This document shows, one piece after another, positions 52,341 to 60,925 of a stretch of 64,000 bases of DNA. The notes beneath the pieces were generated by a model. The model worked only from the letters and a program-made list of their open reading frames with translations. It did no database searches and was not told the origin of the DNA. The translations under genes were made by a program, and so were the position numbers. The stretch is from assembly GCF_030718995.1 (NCBI RefSeq), contig NZ_CP132204.1, positions 868,001-932,000 on the forward strand. Reading direction: 5' to 3'. How positions within the stretch are numbered: position 1 is the stretch's first letter; every line of letters begins with the position of its first letter. Source of the DNA: Arthrobacter oryzae (lineage in GTDB: Bacteria > Actinomycetota > Actinomycetes > Actinomycetales > Micrococcaceae).

Positions 52341-54011
52341 TCACCGGGAAGGGGCGGTCCACGTGAGCCGGGTTCCGTGTCCGGGACGGCTCTTGATGGT
52401 GCATTCGCCACCCAGGGCCATGGCCCGATGCTTCATGTTGTCGAGGCCGCTGACGCGCGTGGGATTTTCGAACCCGCAGCCGTTGTCCATGATGTTGAGC
52501 TCCACGCAATCCGGCAGGGCGGTGAGTGAAATGTTGATTTCGTCGGCACCGGAGTGCCGGACGGCATTGCTCAGCCCCTCGGACAGCACCGGCAACAGCT
52601 GCTCGACGACGACGTCGGGGACCGCTTCGTCCACCGGTCCCGTCAGCTGGACTTTGGGTGAAAATTCGGAATTGCGGATCCCCTCGTGAATGGTCCGCAT
52701 GATGAGGCCGGTGAGCGGCTCCTTCTCGCCGTGCCCGGTCCGCATCGAGTAGATGGTGTCCCTGAGTTCGTGGATGGTGCCGTCAAGCTCGGCCGTCACC
52801 GCGGAAATGCGTTCCTGTGCCACAGGATCCGGAATGTAGCGGCGGAGGCTCTGCATGCTGAGCCCCGCCCCGAAGAGACGCTGGATCACCAGATCGTGCA
52901 GGTCACGTGCGATCCTGTCCCGGTCGGTGGACAGCAGCTGCTCTTCGCGCCGCTGCCGTGCCCGGACCAGCCCGAGTGCCAGCCCCACGCGGGAACCGAA
53001 AACGGCGCTGGAGTGCAGGTCGGACTGGATGTACAGGGGGCCGCCGGCGGGTCGGGCCAGGATCAGCAGGCCGCGTTCGCTGCTCCTGCGCCCCAGGGCG
53101 GCCACCAGTAGCGGACCCAGTTTCTCATCCGTTCCCGCTCCGAAGACCTCGGTGGGGTCCCGGACCAGAGCCGAAGCTCCGGTCTCAAGGACCTCGGCAA
53201 TGACGTCCGACGGCGGGAGCTCCTGGCCGGCAGGAAGGGACTGGACGCCAACCATCGTCCGGCAGCGTTGCGTGCCGTCAGCGTCCGGATAGGCGACCAC
53301 AGCCAGGATGGAGTCCGAGACACCCAATGCCCGCTCGGCAACGAGGTCCAGGTTGTCGGTTTCGCCGGGGAAAACGGCCGCGCTGAGTAGGTCGCTGACC
53401 TCCAGTCCGGCCTCGAGCCAGCGCTGGCGCCGCCGGGTGTCCTCGTACAGCCGGGCGTTCTCGATGGCGACTCCGGCGGCCGACGCCAATGCCGAAGCAA
53501 GTTCCTGGTCCTCCAGGGTGAACGGCCCGCCGTCGAGCTTTTCCGTCAGATAGAGGTTTCCGAAGACGGAGCCCCGGACCCTGACGGGCACCCCCAGGAA
53601 CGTCTTCATGTCAGGGTGGTTCGGCGGGAAGCCGCTGGCCATTTCGTGGGAGCCCAGATCGTCCAGCCTGAGTGCCTCCGGCCGGCGGATCAGGTGCCCC
53701 AGCACACCGCGGCCCGTGGGCAGGTCGCCGATCAGGCGGATGCCGTCGTCGTCAATTCCCACCGTGATGAAGTGCCCCAGCTCGTGATCATCGTCGATCA
53801 CGCCCAGCGCGCCATAACGCGCGCCCACCAGCTCGCACGCCGACTGCACCACACGGTCCAGGACTGCCTCGAGACTGAGGTCCTCGGTCAGGGATACGAC
53901 AGCCCCCAGCAGGCCCTGCATCTGGTCCTGGGCACGCACAAGTTCATCGGCCCGGGCCACGAAGTCGCGCAACAGGTCCTCGGTGCGCCTCCGGATGGGT
54001 TCACGCCACAT
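52341..54011 (-). CDS. DosS/DevS-like GAF sensor histidine kinase
   Basis: A 556-residue kinase. Two GAF domains cover about residues 45-190 and 225-350. The first includes GFPPNHPDMKTFLGVPVRV and VFGNLYLTEK, strongly like DosS; His132 may match the heme-ligand His of DosS. The HisKA_3 phospho-acceptor is His372 in ARDLHDLVIQRL, and the ATPase has NAVRHSGAD, DNGCGF and a glycine-rich lid. No membrane helix is present, so it senses oxygen, NO or redox state in the cytoplasm. Its neighbour regulator lacks the acceptor Asp, so the phosphoryl target may lie elsewhere. Confidence 0.92.
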   Translation of the reverse strand: MWREPIRRRTEDLLRDFVARADELVRAQDQMQGLLGAVVSLTEDLSLEAVLDRVVQSACELVGARYGALGVIDDDHELGHFITVGIDDDGIRLIGDLPTGRGVLGHLIRRPEALRLDDLGSHEMASGFPPNHPDMKTFLGVPVRVRGSVFGNLYLTEKLDGGPFTLEDQELASALASAAGVAIENARLYEDTRRRQRWLEAGLEVSDLLSAAVFPGETDNLDLVAERALGVSDSILAVVAYPDADGTQRCRTMVGVQSLPAGQELPPSDVIAEVLETGASALVRDPTEVFGAGTDEKLGPLLVAALGRRSSERGLLILARPAGGPLYIQSDLHSSAVFGSRVGLALGLVRARQRREEQLLSTDRDRIARDLHDLVIQRLFGAGLSMQSLRRYIPDPVAQERISAVTAELDGTIHELRDTIYSMRTGHGEKEPLTGLIMRTIHEGIRNSEFSPKVQLTGPVDEAVPDVVVEQLLPVLSEGLSNAVRHSGADEINISLTALPDCVELNIMDNGCGFENPTRVSGLDNMKHRAMALGGECTIKSRPGHGTRLTWTAPSR

Positions 54012-54205
54012 GGCGCCACCCGGCGGAAGGATTGGAGGGATTAGGTGACCGATACTTGCTAACTACCGGAAGGTCCGGGCTCATGCGACTCCCCACAGCA
54101 GCGAGACACAAACGGCGGACTGCTTCACCGTTGTATTGCATCAACCCCAGACTGATATCAACACAGTACCAAGAGGGACACAGCGGCTCAAGGAAAAGCG
54201 GAATG

Positions 54206-54219
54206 GGGACTAAAGACAC
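54206..54219 (+). promoter_or_regulatory. DosR-box-like sequence before glycosyltransferase
   Basis: GGGACTAAAGACAC matches 12 of 14 core bases of the mycobacterial DosR consensus GGGACTWWAGTCCC. It lies 79 bases before the glycosyltransferase start and 195 bases before the kinase start. The surrounding 286-base gap (54012-54297) shows no gene. Confidence 0.5.
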
Positions 54220-54297
54220 TGTGAAAGCTTTCGCGTGAGTGGCATTCTTGGCTCGCGGAAAAACGCTGCATCCCCGGGTGCAAGGAGATGATCCAAC

Positions 54298-55377
54298 GTG
54301 CGTATCGGACTGATCGCGCCGCCCTGGCTGCCGGTGCCTCCGCCCCGTTACGGCGGCACCGAAGTGGTGGTGGACGGGCTGGCCCGCGGACTCCTGGCTG
54401 CCGGTCACGACGTCCTCCTGGCGGCGCCGGAGGGAAGCACCTGCCCGGTTCCGCTGGTGCCGGGCATGCCGGCGCCCGGAGCCGCTTCGGCCACCACCTG
54501 GTCCGCCACCGCGGAGCTGTACCACGTAGCCCGGGCCTATGCCTCGCTGGCCGGAGTGGATCTCGTTCACGACCACACGGTGGCCGGGCCCTTCTTCCGC
54601 TATCGCCCTGCCGCCCTGCCCGTCGTCACTACCAACCACGGCCCGTTCAGTTCACTCCTGGGCGACCTTTACCGGCTGATGGGTCCGGACGTGGCCATGG
54701 TGGCCATCTCGCACCGGCAGGCCGCGGACGCTGCCGGCGTGCAGATCGCGCGGGTGATCCACCACGGCATCGATGTTGATGCCGTGCCGGTGGGGGACGG
54801 CGCCGGCGGCTACGCGGCATTCCTCGGGCGGATGAGTCCGGACAAGGGGCCCCGGGAGGCAATCCTGATCGCACGGCGGGCCGGGTACAGGCTACTGATG
54901 TCTGCGCGCATCCTGGGCAGGGAGGAACAGGACTACTTTGACAGCCGGATTGCCCCGCTCATGGGACCTGAGGTGGAGTTCCTCGGCGAACTTACCACCG
55001 CGGAAAAGTACCAGCTCCTGGGCGGGGCGGTGGCATTCCTCAACCCGATCCAGTGGCCGGAACCCTTCGGCCTGGTGATGATCGAAGCGTTGGCAACCGG
55101 CACCCCCGTGGTGGGCACGGGCTCCGGGGCGGCCCCTGAAATAGTGGACGACGGCGTCACGGGCTACCTCCGGAGCGGCATCGGCGAACTGGCCGACGCC
55201 CTGTCGCTGGCCCCCGGACTGGACCGGCGTGCGTGCCGCCGGGCCGCCGGGCTGCGCTTCAGCACCGGCCGGATGGTGGCCGACCACATCTCCCTGTATG
55301 AGGAGATCCTGGGGGGCGGCCTGCCGCATCATTCCCCGGATTCGCCTCCGGACTGGCTTCCGCCGGGCACGAGGTAG
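54298..55377 (+). CDS. Family 4 glycosyltransferase
   Basis: A 359-residue GT4 enzyme with the GT-B fold. RIGLIAPPWLPVPPPRYGGTE opens the acceptor domain. The donor site is in GRMSPDKG and in EPFGLVMIEALATGTPVV, with the conserved Glu pair. Sugar donor and acceptor are unknown; a glycan, glycolipid or trehalose-type product is possible. The start is GTG at 54298 with AAGGAG nine bases upstream. Its 3' end overlaps the convergent phosphoribosyltransferase gene by 49 bases. A DosR-like box lies upstream. Confidence 0.9.
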   Translation: MRIGLIAPPWLPVPPPRYGGTEVVVDGLARGLLAAGHDVLLAAPEGSTCPVPLVPGMPAPGAASATTWSATAELYHVARAYASLAGVDLVHDHTVAGPFFRYRPAALPVVTTNHGPFSSLLGDLYRLMGPDVAMVAISHRQAADAAGVQIARVIHHGIDVDAVPVGDGAGGYAAFLGRMSPDKGPREAILIARRAGYRLLMSARILGREEQDYFDSRIAPLMGPEVEFLGELTTAEKYQLLGGAVAFLNPIQWPEPFGLVMIEALATGTPVVGTGSGAAPEIVDDGVTGYLRSGIGELADALSLAPGLDRRACRRAAGLRFSTGRMVADHISLYEEILGGGLPHHSPDSPPDWLPPGTR

Positions 55378-56666
55378 CGCAGGAACCAGTCCCTCGCCAG
55401 CGCCGCGGCTTCAGACAATGTACCCGGCTCCTCGAAAAGGTGCGTGGCACCCGGAACAACGGACAGCTGGCTGGGACAGCGCAGCAGGGCCTGGGCCCAG
55501 CGGTTGAGCTCCAGCACTTCACGGTCCGCTCCGCCCACGATCAGGAGCGTGGGGGCACGGACCGCCGAGAGCTTCTCACCGGCCAGATCCGGACGGCCGC
55601 CCCGCGACACCACGGCGTCAATCCGGGCACCGGGTTCCGCTGCGGCCCACAACGCCGCACCGGCACCCGTGCTGGCACCGAAATATCCGATGCGGCTCCG
55701 GGCGGTGTCCGGGCGGTCGCCGAGCCATGCCGTTGCCCCCGTCAGCCGGCCGGCGAGCAGCCCGATGTCGAACACATTGGCCCGGTTGAGTTCCTCGGCC
55801 GGCGTGAGCAGGTCCAGCAACAGGGTGCCCAGCCCCGCACGCTGCAGGAACGACGCCACGAAACGGTTGCGGGGGCTGTGCCTGCTGCTGCCGCTTCCGT
55901 GCGCGAACACCACGACGGCGGCGCCCGCCACCGGCAGGTACAGGTGCCCCTGGAGCCGCACCTCCCCCGCCTGGATCTGGACGTCCTCGTCGACGGCGGT
56001 TCCGTTGGCAACTGTCTGGGCACTGTGCAGCCGCTTCGCTGCCGCATCCAGCAGCAGTACCACTTCGTCGTCGCCGGTGGGCGAGAAGTCCCGGTAGTGG
56101 TAGCCGACGGCGGTGAACTGGCGGGGCGTGGCGAGGCAGACGACTTCGTCCGGTTCCGTGAGGTCCGCGAGCGTATCGGCGGGCGCCACCGGCACCGCCA
56201 GGATCACCTTGGCGGCGCCCAGTTCGCGGGCGATGCGGCACGCCACGCGGGCCGTGGATCCGGTGGCGATGCCGTCGTCGACGATCACTGCGGTGCGTCC
56301 CCGCAAATCCGCGCGGGTCCGCCCCTTCCTGAACCGCGCCACCCGGGTCTCGAGCAGGGCGCGTTCCCGGTCTTCGACAGCTTCAAGTTCGGCCTGCGTC
56401 ACGCGCACGCGGGAAATGATGTGCTTGTCCAGCACCCGCGCACCGCCTTCGCCGATGGCTCCCATAGCCAGCTCGGGTTGGAAGGGGACGCCCAGCTTCC
56501 GGACCACGATCACGTCCAGGGGGGCGTCGAGGGCCGTGGCCACCTCGTAGGCCACCGGAACACCGCCCCGGGGCAGGCCGAGGACCACGATGTTCTGGCC
56601 GCGAAGATATTCGAGGCGCTGCCCCAGCCGCCGTCCCGCTTCAACTCTGTCCTCGAAAATGCTCAT
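55329..56666 (-). CDS. Phosphoribosyltransferase fused to alpha/beta hydrolase
   Basis: A 445-residue fusion. Residues 1-215 are a phosphoribosyltransferase domain with VVLGLPRGGVPVA and the PRPP loop AVIVDDGIATGSTA (Asp130-Asp131). Residues 225-440 are a dienelactone hydrolase-like alpha/beta hydrolase, with GASTG as the nucleophile elbow and a His near the end in GATHLFEEP. Genes of this architecture (for example Rv0571c) are in the M. tuberculosis DosR regulon. The catalytic role is unknown. I start at the ATG 56666; the extra upstream frame has no domain support. A DosR-like box lies 135 bases upstream. Confidence 0.88.
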   Translation of the reverse strand: MSIFEDRVEAGRRLGQRLEYLRGQNIVVLGLPRGGVPVAYEVATALDAPLDVIVVRKLGVPFQPELAMGAIGEGGARVLDKHIISRVRVTQAELEAVEDRERALLETRVARFRKGRTRADLRGRTAVIVDDGIATGSTARVACRIARELGAAKVILAVPVAPADTLADLTEPDEVVCLATPRQFTAVGYHYRDFSPTGDDEVVLLLDAAAKRLHSAQTVANGTAVDEDVQIQAGEVRLQGHLYLPVAGAAVVVFAHGSGSSRHSPRNRFVASFLQRAGLGTLLLDLLTPAEELNRANVFDIGLLAGRLTGATAWLGDRPDTARSRIGYFGASTGAGAALWAAAEPGARIDAVVSRGGRPDLAGEKLSAVRAPTLLIVGGADREVLELNRWAQALLRCPSQLSVVPGATHLFEEPGTLSEAAALARDWFLRYLVPGGSQSGGESGE

Positions 56667-56800
56667 GGCAGGCCGTTCGCCTCGTGGCTCCAGGCCGCCG
56701 TACGGGTCCGTGCACGCCATGGGTGTGCAGCCCGGCATGCGGGGAGGGACATCGGCGGCCACTGTTCTCCAACTATCCGGCAGGCGGCGGCCGGTTGCGA

Positions 56801-56814
56801 GGGACTTTCGGCCC
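56801..56814 (+). promoter_or_regulatory. DosR-box-like sequence GGGACTTTCGGCCC
   Basis: It matches the DosR core GGGACTWWAGTCCC at 12 of 14 bases. It lies upstream of the phosphoribosyltransferase fusion, whose mycobacterial counterparts are DosR-controlled. Confidence 0.55.
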
Positions 56815-56927
56815 GGATTCGCCGGTCCTTGAACGGCATCAGCCGTGCCGGGCCGGCTCAGCCGACGGCAGTGTCACATGCGTCCGGAGACTTTGAACTG
56901 ATGTATATAATTTCCCGGTACGGTCTA

Positions 56928-56998
56928 GCAGAGGGCCGTTGGATAGTTCTACGATCCGGCTCCTCTGCCTGCTACCCCGCGTTGCGTACGCCAGGGTA
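56928..56998 (+). promoter_or_regulatory. Two predicted RNA hairpins in the GAF-ANTAR leader
   Basis: Hairpin 1 (56928-56968) pairs GCAGAGG, GCC and GGAT with ATCC, GGC and CCTCTGC around a nine-base loop, with small bulges. Hairpin 2 (56973-56998) pairs TACCC with GGGTA and GCGT with ACGC around TGCGT. They follow a TATAAT at 56906 and precede the start codon by about 50 bases. They do not show the classical hexanucleotide loops of ANTAR targets. Confidence 0.5.
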
Positions 56999-57051
56999 CA
57001 CGCGGCGTTGCCGGATCGTTTTGACCTGAACGAAATGGCAGCAAGAACATC

Positions 57052-57795
57052 GTGGCCAGCGAGACGACCGCAAACACCTCAACGTCCATCAGCCAGCATC
57101 TGCACGAAATGGTGTTGAACAGCTCGGACGTAGGGCAATTTCTTCACGAACTCGCACGTGTCTCCGCGCGCAGCCTGTCCGAGCCCGGGGATGCAGTCCT
57201 CTGCGGAATTACGCTGCTTCGGCACCGGAAAGCGGCGACGGTGGCGAGCAGCAGCCCCGAGGCGCAGGCGATGGACGAAATCCAGTATGCCTATGGCGAC
57301 GGCCCGTGCATGACCGCCTCCCGTGACCAGGTGACCGTGCACGTCGTGGACCTTGAGGCCCATGATCGATGGCCCAAGTACTCGGAGACGGTCTTGGGGC
57401 TCGGAGTCCGTTCCATCCTCGCCGTGCCGTTCCAGCTGGACGGCGACACCCGGGCGGCGCTGAACCTTTACTCCCACCGGCCCGGCCGGTTCGAGGGCAA
57501 GGTCCTGGAGCTCGCCGAGGACTTTGTCAGCCAGACGTCCATGGCCCTCCGGCTGGCCGTACGTTTTGCCCACTTCAGCGAGACGGCGGACAACCTCAAG
57601 GCAACGCTGGAGACCCGCACCGCCATCGACGTCGCCATAGGCATCATCATGGCCCAGAACCGGTGCAGCCAGGAGGAGGCCTTCGAGCTGCTGAAGGCGG
57701 CCTCAAGTGCCCGGAACGTCAAACTGCACGGCGTGGCCGCGGCCATTGTGGACTCCCTGGGCCAAGGTCCTGCAAGGACGCACTTCGAGCTGTAA
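57052..57795 (+). CDS. GAF and ANTAR domain protein
   Basis: A 247-residue sensor and RNA-binding regulator. The GAF domain spans about residues 30-175 (GDGPCMTASRDQVTVHVVDLE, then VRSILAVPFQLDG). The ANTAR domain follows in about the last 65 residues (TRTAIDVAIGIIMAQNRCSQEEAFELLKAAS), with the usual helical core. ANTAR proteins bind paired RNA stem-loops and prevent termination. The start is GTG at 57052; Met at 57109 is an alternative. Two hairpins lie in its own leader, so auto-regulation at the RNA level is possible. Confidence 0.9.
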   Translation: MASETTANTSTSISQHLHEMVLNSSDVGQFLHELARVSARSLSEPGDAVLCGITLLRHRKAATVASSSPEAQAMDEIQYAYGDGPCMTASRDQVTVHVVDLEAHDRWPKYSETVLGLGVRSILAVPFQLDGDTRAALNLYSHRPGRFEGKVLELAEDFVSQTSMALRLAVRFAHFSETADNLKATLETRTAIDVAIGIIMAQNRCSQEEAFELLKAASSARNVKLHGVAAAIVDSLGQGPARTHFEL

Positions 57796-57799
57796 CGAC

Positions 57800-58204
57800 T
57801 CAGAACATCGGCAGCAGGAAGCCGGCAACAAAGGCGGCCGCTCCGATGCCGCTCAGGATCCAGCCCAGGACGCCGGCCGCTTCGCCGCGGACCTCCGGCG
57901 CACTGGTCCGCCAGCGGGTGGGCGTCTTCACCGCATAGTGGATGGTGACGGCGTCCCCCGGGGCCATGTGCCGGATGTCGTGCGGAGACATGGGCGCGTT
58001 GTGGACCTGGTAATGGTGGTCGTACCAGCGGAAACCCACGCCGCTTTCGTCGGAGTAGACCACGCCCTCCGACTGGGTCCACTGATCCTCGAACCGCCGC
58101 ATCGTCCCCACAGCCACCAGGAGGATCAGGCCGGCGGGCAGGCAAATCCAGGTCAGCACTTCCAGGATGGGGCCTGCAATGTCGAGTACTCCGGGCATGG
58201 TCAT
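57800..58204 (-). CDS. Hypothetical membrane protein, DUF3592-like
   Basis: A 134-residue protein with one membrane helix near each end (VLTWICLPAGLILLVAVG and GWILSGIGAAAFVAGFLLP) and a beta-rich loop between (VVYSDESGVGFRWYDHHYQVHN, APGDAVTIHYAVKTPTRWR). This plan resembles DUF3592 proteins. It is convergent with the GAF-ANTAR gene, four bases apart. Start codons at 58204 and 58198 are both possible. Function unknown. Confidence 0.7.
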   Translation of the reverse strand: MTMPGVLDIAGPILEVLTWICLPAGLILLVAVGTMRRFEDQWTQSEGVVYSDESGVGFRWYDHHYQVHNAPMSPHDIRHMAPGDAVTIHYAVKTPTRWRTSAPEVRGEAAGVLGWILSGIGAAAFVAGFLLPMF

Positions 58205-58359
58205 GATGGTACCGTTCCCGCACGCCTGAGGCAGAGCCAAGGACTTAAAAGCGCGTGGAGCGCCGGATGGAAAAAAGCGAAGCCGGTTGCACCTAGGGTG
58301 GAGGGGCAACGGCTGGCATCCGCCCGCCTGCGACTGATCAACTGATTGAGGAAACAAAC

Positions 58360-58536
58360 ATGGGTTTGGGCGACAAGATCAAGAACGCTGCCGAGAAAGC
58401 AATCGGCGAGGCCAAGGAAGCACTGGGCAAGCTGACCAACAACAGCAAGCTCGAGACCGAGGGCAAGATTGATCAGGGCACGGCCGACGCGAAGCACGCG
58501 GCCGAGGACGTCAAGGACACCATCAACGACAAGTAG
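58360..58536 (+). CDS. CsbD family stress protein, 58 residues
   Basis: A 58-residue CsbD protein: MGLGDKIKNAAEKAIGEAKE starts it, followed by ETEGKIDQGTADAKHAAEDVKDTI. It is Ala/Lys/Asp rich, helical and without Cys or Trp, as usual for this general stress family. GAGGAAACAAAC is an excellent ribosome site. A strong terminator follows. It fits the stress theme of the region, but its molecular role is unknown. The 155 bases upstream contain CCTAGGGTGGAGG, a possible -10 region. Confidence 0.9.
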   Translation: MGLGDKIKNAAEKAIGEAKEALGKLTNNSKLETEGKIDQGTADAKHAAEDVKDTINDK

Positions 58537-58545
58537 TCGTTACCC

Positions 58546-58583
58546 AAAGCCGGGGCGCGGAGACTTCCGCGCCCCGGCTTTTG
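58546..58583 (+). terminator. Intrinsic terminator of csbD-like gene
   Basis: Perfect 16-base arms AAAGCCGGGGCGCGGA and its complement surround GACT and are followed by TTG. It starts nine bases after the stop codon. Confidence 0.8.
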
Positions 58584-58717
58584 TATGCCGCGCCGGCGGC
58601 CAGGGGACCTTTGCCCCTTCCGTTTGCGGGACACTCCGGTCAGTCTGTTCACATGGCAGCCTGCCTCGGGGGGAACCGACGTTGGCGGGCAATGATTCGG
58701 TACAGGCGGCGACGGCC

Positions 58718-59668
58718 ATGGACGAACCAGCGGTGCATATCAGCGGTTTCCGGATGGACTTCGCGGACACCACCGTGATCCGCGACCTCTCCTTCGATGT
58801 CCGCGCCGGCGAGACGTTCGGGTTCCTCGGCAGCAACGGCTCGGGCAAGACCACCACCATCCGCGCACTCCTGGGCCTCTACGAACCCACTGCCGGGATC
58901 CTGCACATCAACGGCCGGCCCTTCAAACCCGAGCACGGCGGCCGGCTGGGCTATCTCCCGGAGGAACGCGGGCTCTATAAGAAGGAAAAGGTCATGGACG
59001 TCATGACCTACTTCGGCCGGCTCAAGGGAATGGACCGGCACGCGGCGCGGCACTGGTCGCTGGCGTACCTGGACCGCGTGGACCTGGCCGGCAAGGCCGC
59101 CACCCAGGTGGACAAGCTCTCCAGCGGCGAGCAGCAGAAAGTGCAGCTCGGCGTCACCATCATGAACCGCCCGGAGCTCCTCATCCTGGACGAACCCACC
59201 AAGGGCTTCGACCCGGTAAACCGGCGGCTGCTGATGGACATCATCGCGGAGCAGAAGAACGACGGCGCCACGGTGGTCATGGTGACCCACCAGATGGAGG
59301 AGGTGGAACGGCTTTGCGACCGCATCATCCTCCTCAAGGACGGCACGTCGGAGGCTTACGGCACCATCGACGAGGTCCAGAACAAGTACGGCGGCAGGAT
59401 CGTCCGCCTCCGGCACGCAGGACGCATTCCGGCGTCACCCCACTATGAAGTGACGCTCGAAGAAACCAACTATGCCGAGCTCTCCATCACTGACGACACC
59501 GACGAAGCGGCCATCCTGCGGGAACTCATGGACGCCGGCCTGGTCGTCCGCAGTTTCACCACCACCAAGATCTCGATGGAGGACATCTTCATCCGCGTGT
59601 ACGGGGAGCACAGCCAGCCGCCGCCCGTCGCTGTCCCTGCCCGCGTGGCCGCGAGGCCGGGTGCCTAG
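58718..59668 (+). CDS. ABC transporter ATP-binding protein (ABC-2 exporter)
   Basis: A 316-residue ATPase. Walker A GSNGSGKTT is at residues 38-46, the signature is LSSGEQQKV and Walker B is LLILDEPTKGFDP; the H-loop is MVTHQM. The C-terminal extension after about residue 215 (YGTIDEVQNKYGG) is as in NatA-type drug or sodium exporters. Start choice is unsure: TTG at 58682 has a GGGGGGAA ribosome site and would add 12 residues. The permease gene follows after two bases. Substrate unknown. Confidence 0.9.
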   Translation: MDEPAVHISGFRMDFADTTVIRDLSFDVRAGETFGFLGSNGSGKTTTIRALLGLYEPTAGILHINGRPFKPEHGGRLGYLPEERGLYKKEKVMDVMTYFGRLKGMDRHAARHWSLAYLDRVDLAGKAATQVDKLSSGEQQKVQLGVTIMNRPELLILDEPTKGFDPVNRRLLMDIIAEQKNDGATVVMVTHQMEEVERLCDRIILLKDGTSEAYGTIDEVQNKYGGRIVRLRHAGRIPASPHYEVTLEETNYAELSITDDTDEAAILRELMDAGLVVRSFTTTKISMEDIFIRVYGEHSQPPPVAVPARVAARPGA

Positions 59669-59670
59669 CG

Positions 59671-60921
59671 ATGGCCCGGCACAACCTTGGAACGGTCATC
59701 AGCTTCGAATTCGTGCGCACCGTGACCAAGCCCCGGTTCTGGATCGGCACCCTGTCCGTGCCCGTCATCATGGCCGTGGTGTTCGGGATGATCTTCCTCA
59801 GCAACACCAGCACCAGTTCCGCCGCCGAGGCGCAGAAGAACGCCCAGTTCAGCATCTCCTACCGGGACGCCTCCGGCCTGATCACCCCCGCCGACGCAGC
59901 CGCATTCGGCGCCGTTCCCGCGGACTCGTCCGACGCCGGTATCCGGGACGTCCAGTCCGGCGCCGTCGACGCCTACTTCGAGTTCCCCGCACATCCCGAG
60001 ACCACGGCAGTGAAGGTGTACGGCACGGACAAGGGCTTGTTCGAGAACGGAAAGTACGCCGCCGTCGCGCAGGTCATGCTGGCACGCGCAGTGGCCGTGC
60101 GAATCGGCTCGCCCCAGCTGTCCAGCCTCGCGTCAGGGTCGGCGCAGGTGGAAACCGTCACCTACCAGGGGTCCGAGGTGGCGGGAGGCATGAACTCCGT
60201 GATTCCGCCGATGGCATTTCTGGTGGTCTTTTACGGGCTGGTGGTGCTCCTCGCGGGGCAGATGCTGAATTCCACGCTGGAGGAGAAGGAGAACCGGGTC
60301 ACCGAAATGATCCTGACCACCCTCAAGCCCACCACCCTGATCACCGGCAAGGTGCTGGCCCTGTTCATGGTGGGCCTCGTCCAGGTGGCGGTGTTCGCTT
60401 CCCCCGTCCTGGTCGGCGCCCTCTTCTACCGGGATGCCCTGAGCATCCCCGAGTTCGAGGCGTCGCAGCTGATCTTCGACCCCCTGCGCATGACCGTCGG
60501 CTTCCTGATCCTCGTGGGCGGCTTCGCCCTCTTCACCACCACGCTGGTGGCCATCGGCGCCGTGATGCCCACAGCCAAGGAAGCCGGAAACTTCATGGGC
60601 GTGATGATCGCCCTGATTTTCATCCCCTTCTACTCGGTCAGCCTGGTGGTTTCCGAGCCGCATTCCCCGATCGTCCAGGTCTTCACGTACTTCCCGTTCT
60701 CTGCGCCGGTCACAGCGCTGCTGCGGAACGCCTTCGGCTCCCTCGGCGTCATGGAAGCCGCTCTGGTGATCGCCATCCTCTACGCCGGTGCCGCCGTGAT
60801 GCTCCGCGTGGCCGTGCGGCTGTTCCAGTACGGGTCCATCTCCTACACCTCCAAGGTCAGCATCAGGACCGCCCTCAGGGCAGGGTCGCGGCATGCGGTG
60901 GCCGCCCCGGCGGAGAAGTAG
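59671..60921 (+). CDS. ABC-2 type transporter permease, NatB-like
   Basis: A 416-residue membrane protein. One helix near the N-terminus (IGTLSVPVIMAVVFGMIFL) is followed by an external domain of about 150 residues and then five helices, with EEKENRVTEMILTTLKPTTLITGK as the coupling helix typical of NatB. It pairs with the ATPase two bases upstream to form an efflux system for sodium, drugs or peptides. Translation is probably coupled. Confidence 0.9.
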   Translation: MARHNLGTVISFEFVRTVTKPRFWIGTLSVPVIMAVVFGMIFLSNTSTSSAAEAQKNAQFSISYRDASGLITPADAAAFGAVPADSSDAGIRDVQSGAVDAYFEFPAHPETTAVKVYGTDKGLFENGKYAAVAQVMLARAVAVRIGSPQLSSLASGSAQVETVTYQGSEVAGGMNSVIPPMAFLVVFYGLVVLLAGQMLNSTLEEKENRVTEMILTTLKPTTLITGKVLALFMVGLVQVAVFASPVLVGALFYRDALSIPEFEASQLIFDPLRMTVGFLILVGGFALFTTTLVAIGAVMPTAKEAGNFMGVMIALIFIPFYSVSLVVSEPHSPIVQVFTYFPFSAPVTALLRNAFGSLGVMEAALVIAILYAGAAVMLRVAVRLFQYGSISYTSKVSIRTALRAGSRHAVAAPAEK

Positions 60922-60925
60922 CCGC

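Larger units (their letters stand above)
56667..57051. promoter_or_regulatory. Divergent control region between phosphoribosyltransferase and GAF-ANTAR genes
   Basis: These 385 bases hold a DosR-like box at 56801, a TATAAT hexamer at 56906 with no clear -35, and two predicted hairpins before the ANTAR gene. No open frame with a plausible start signal was seen. Confidence 0.5.
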
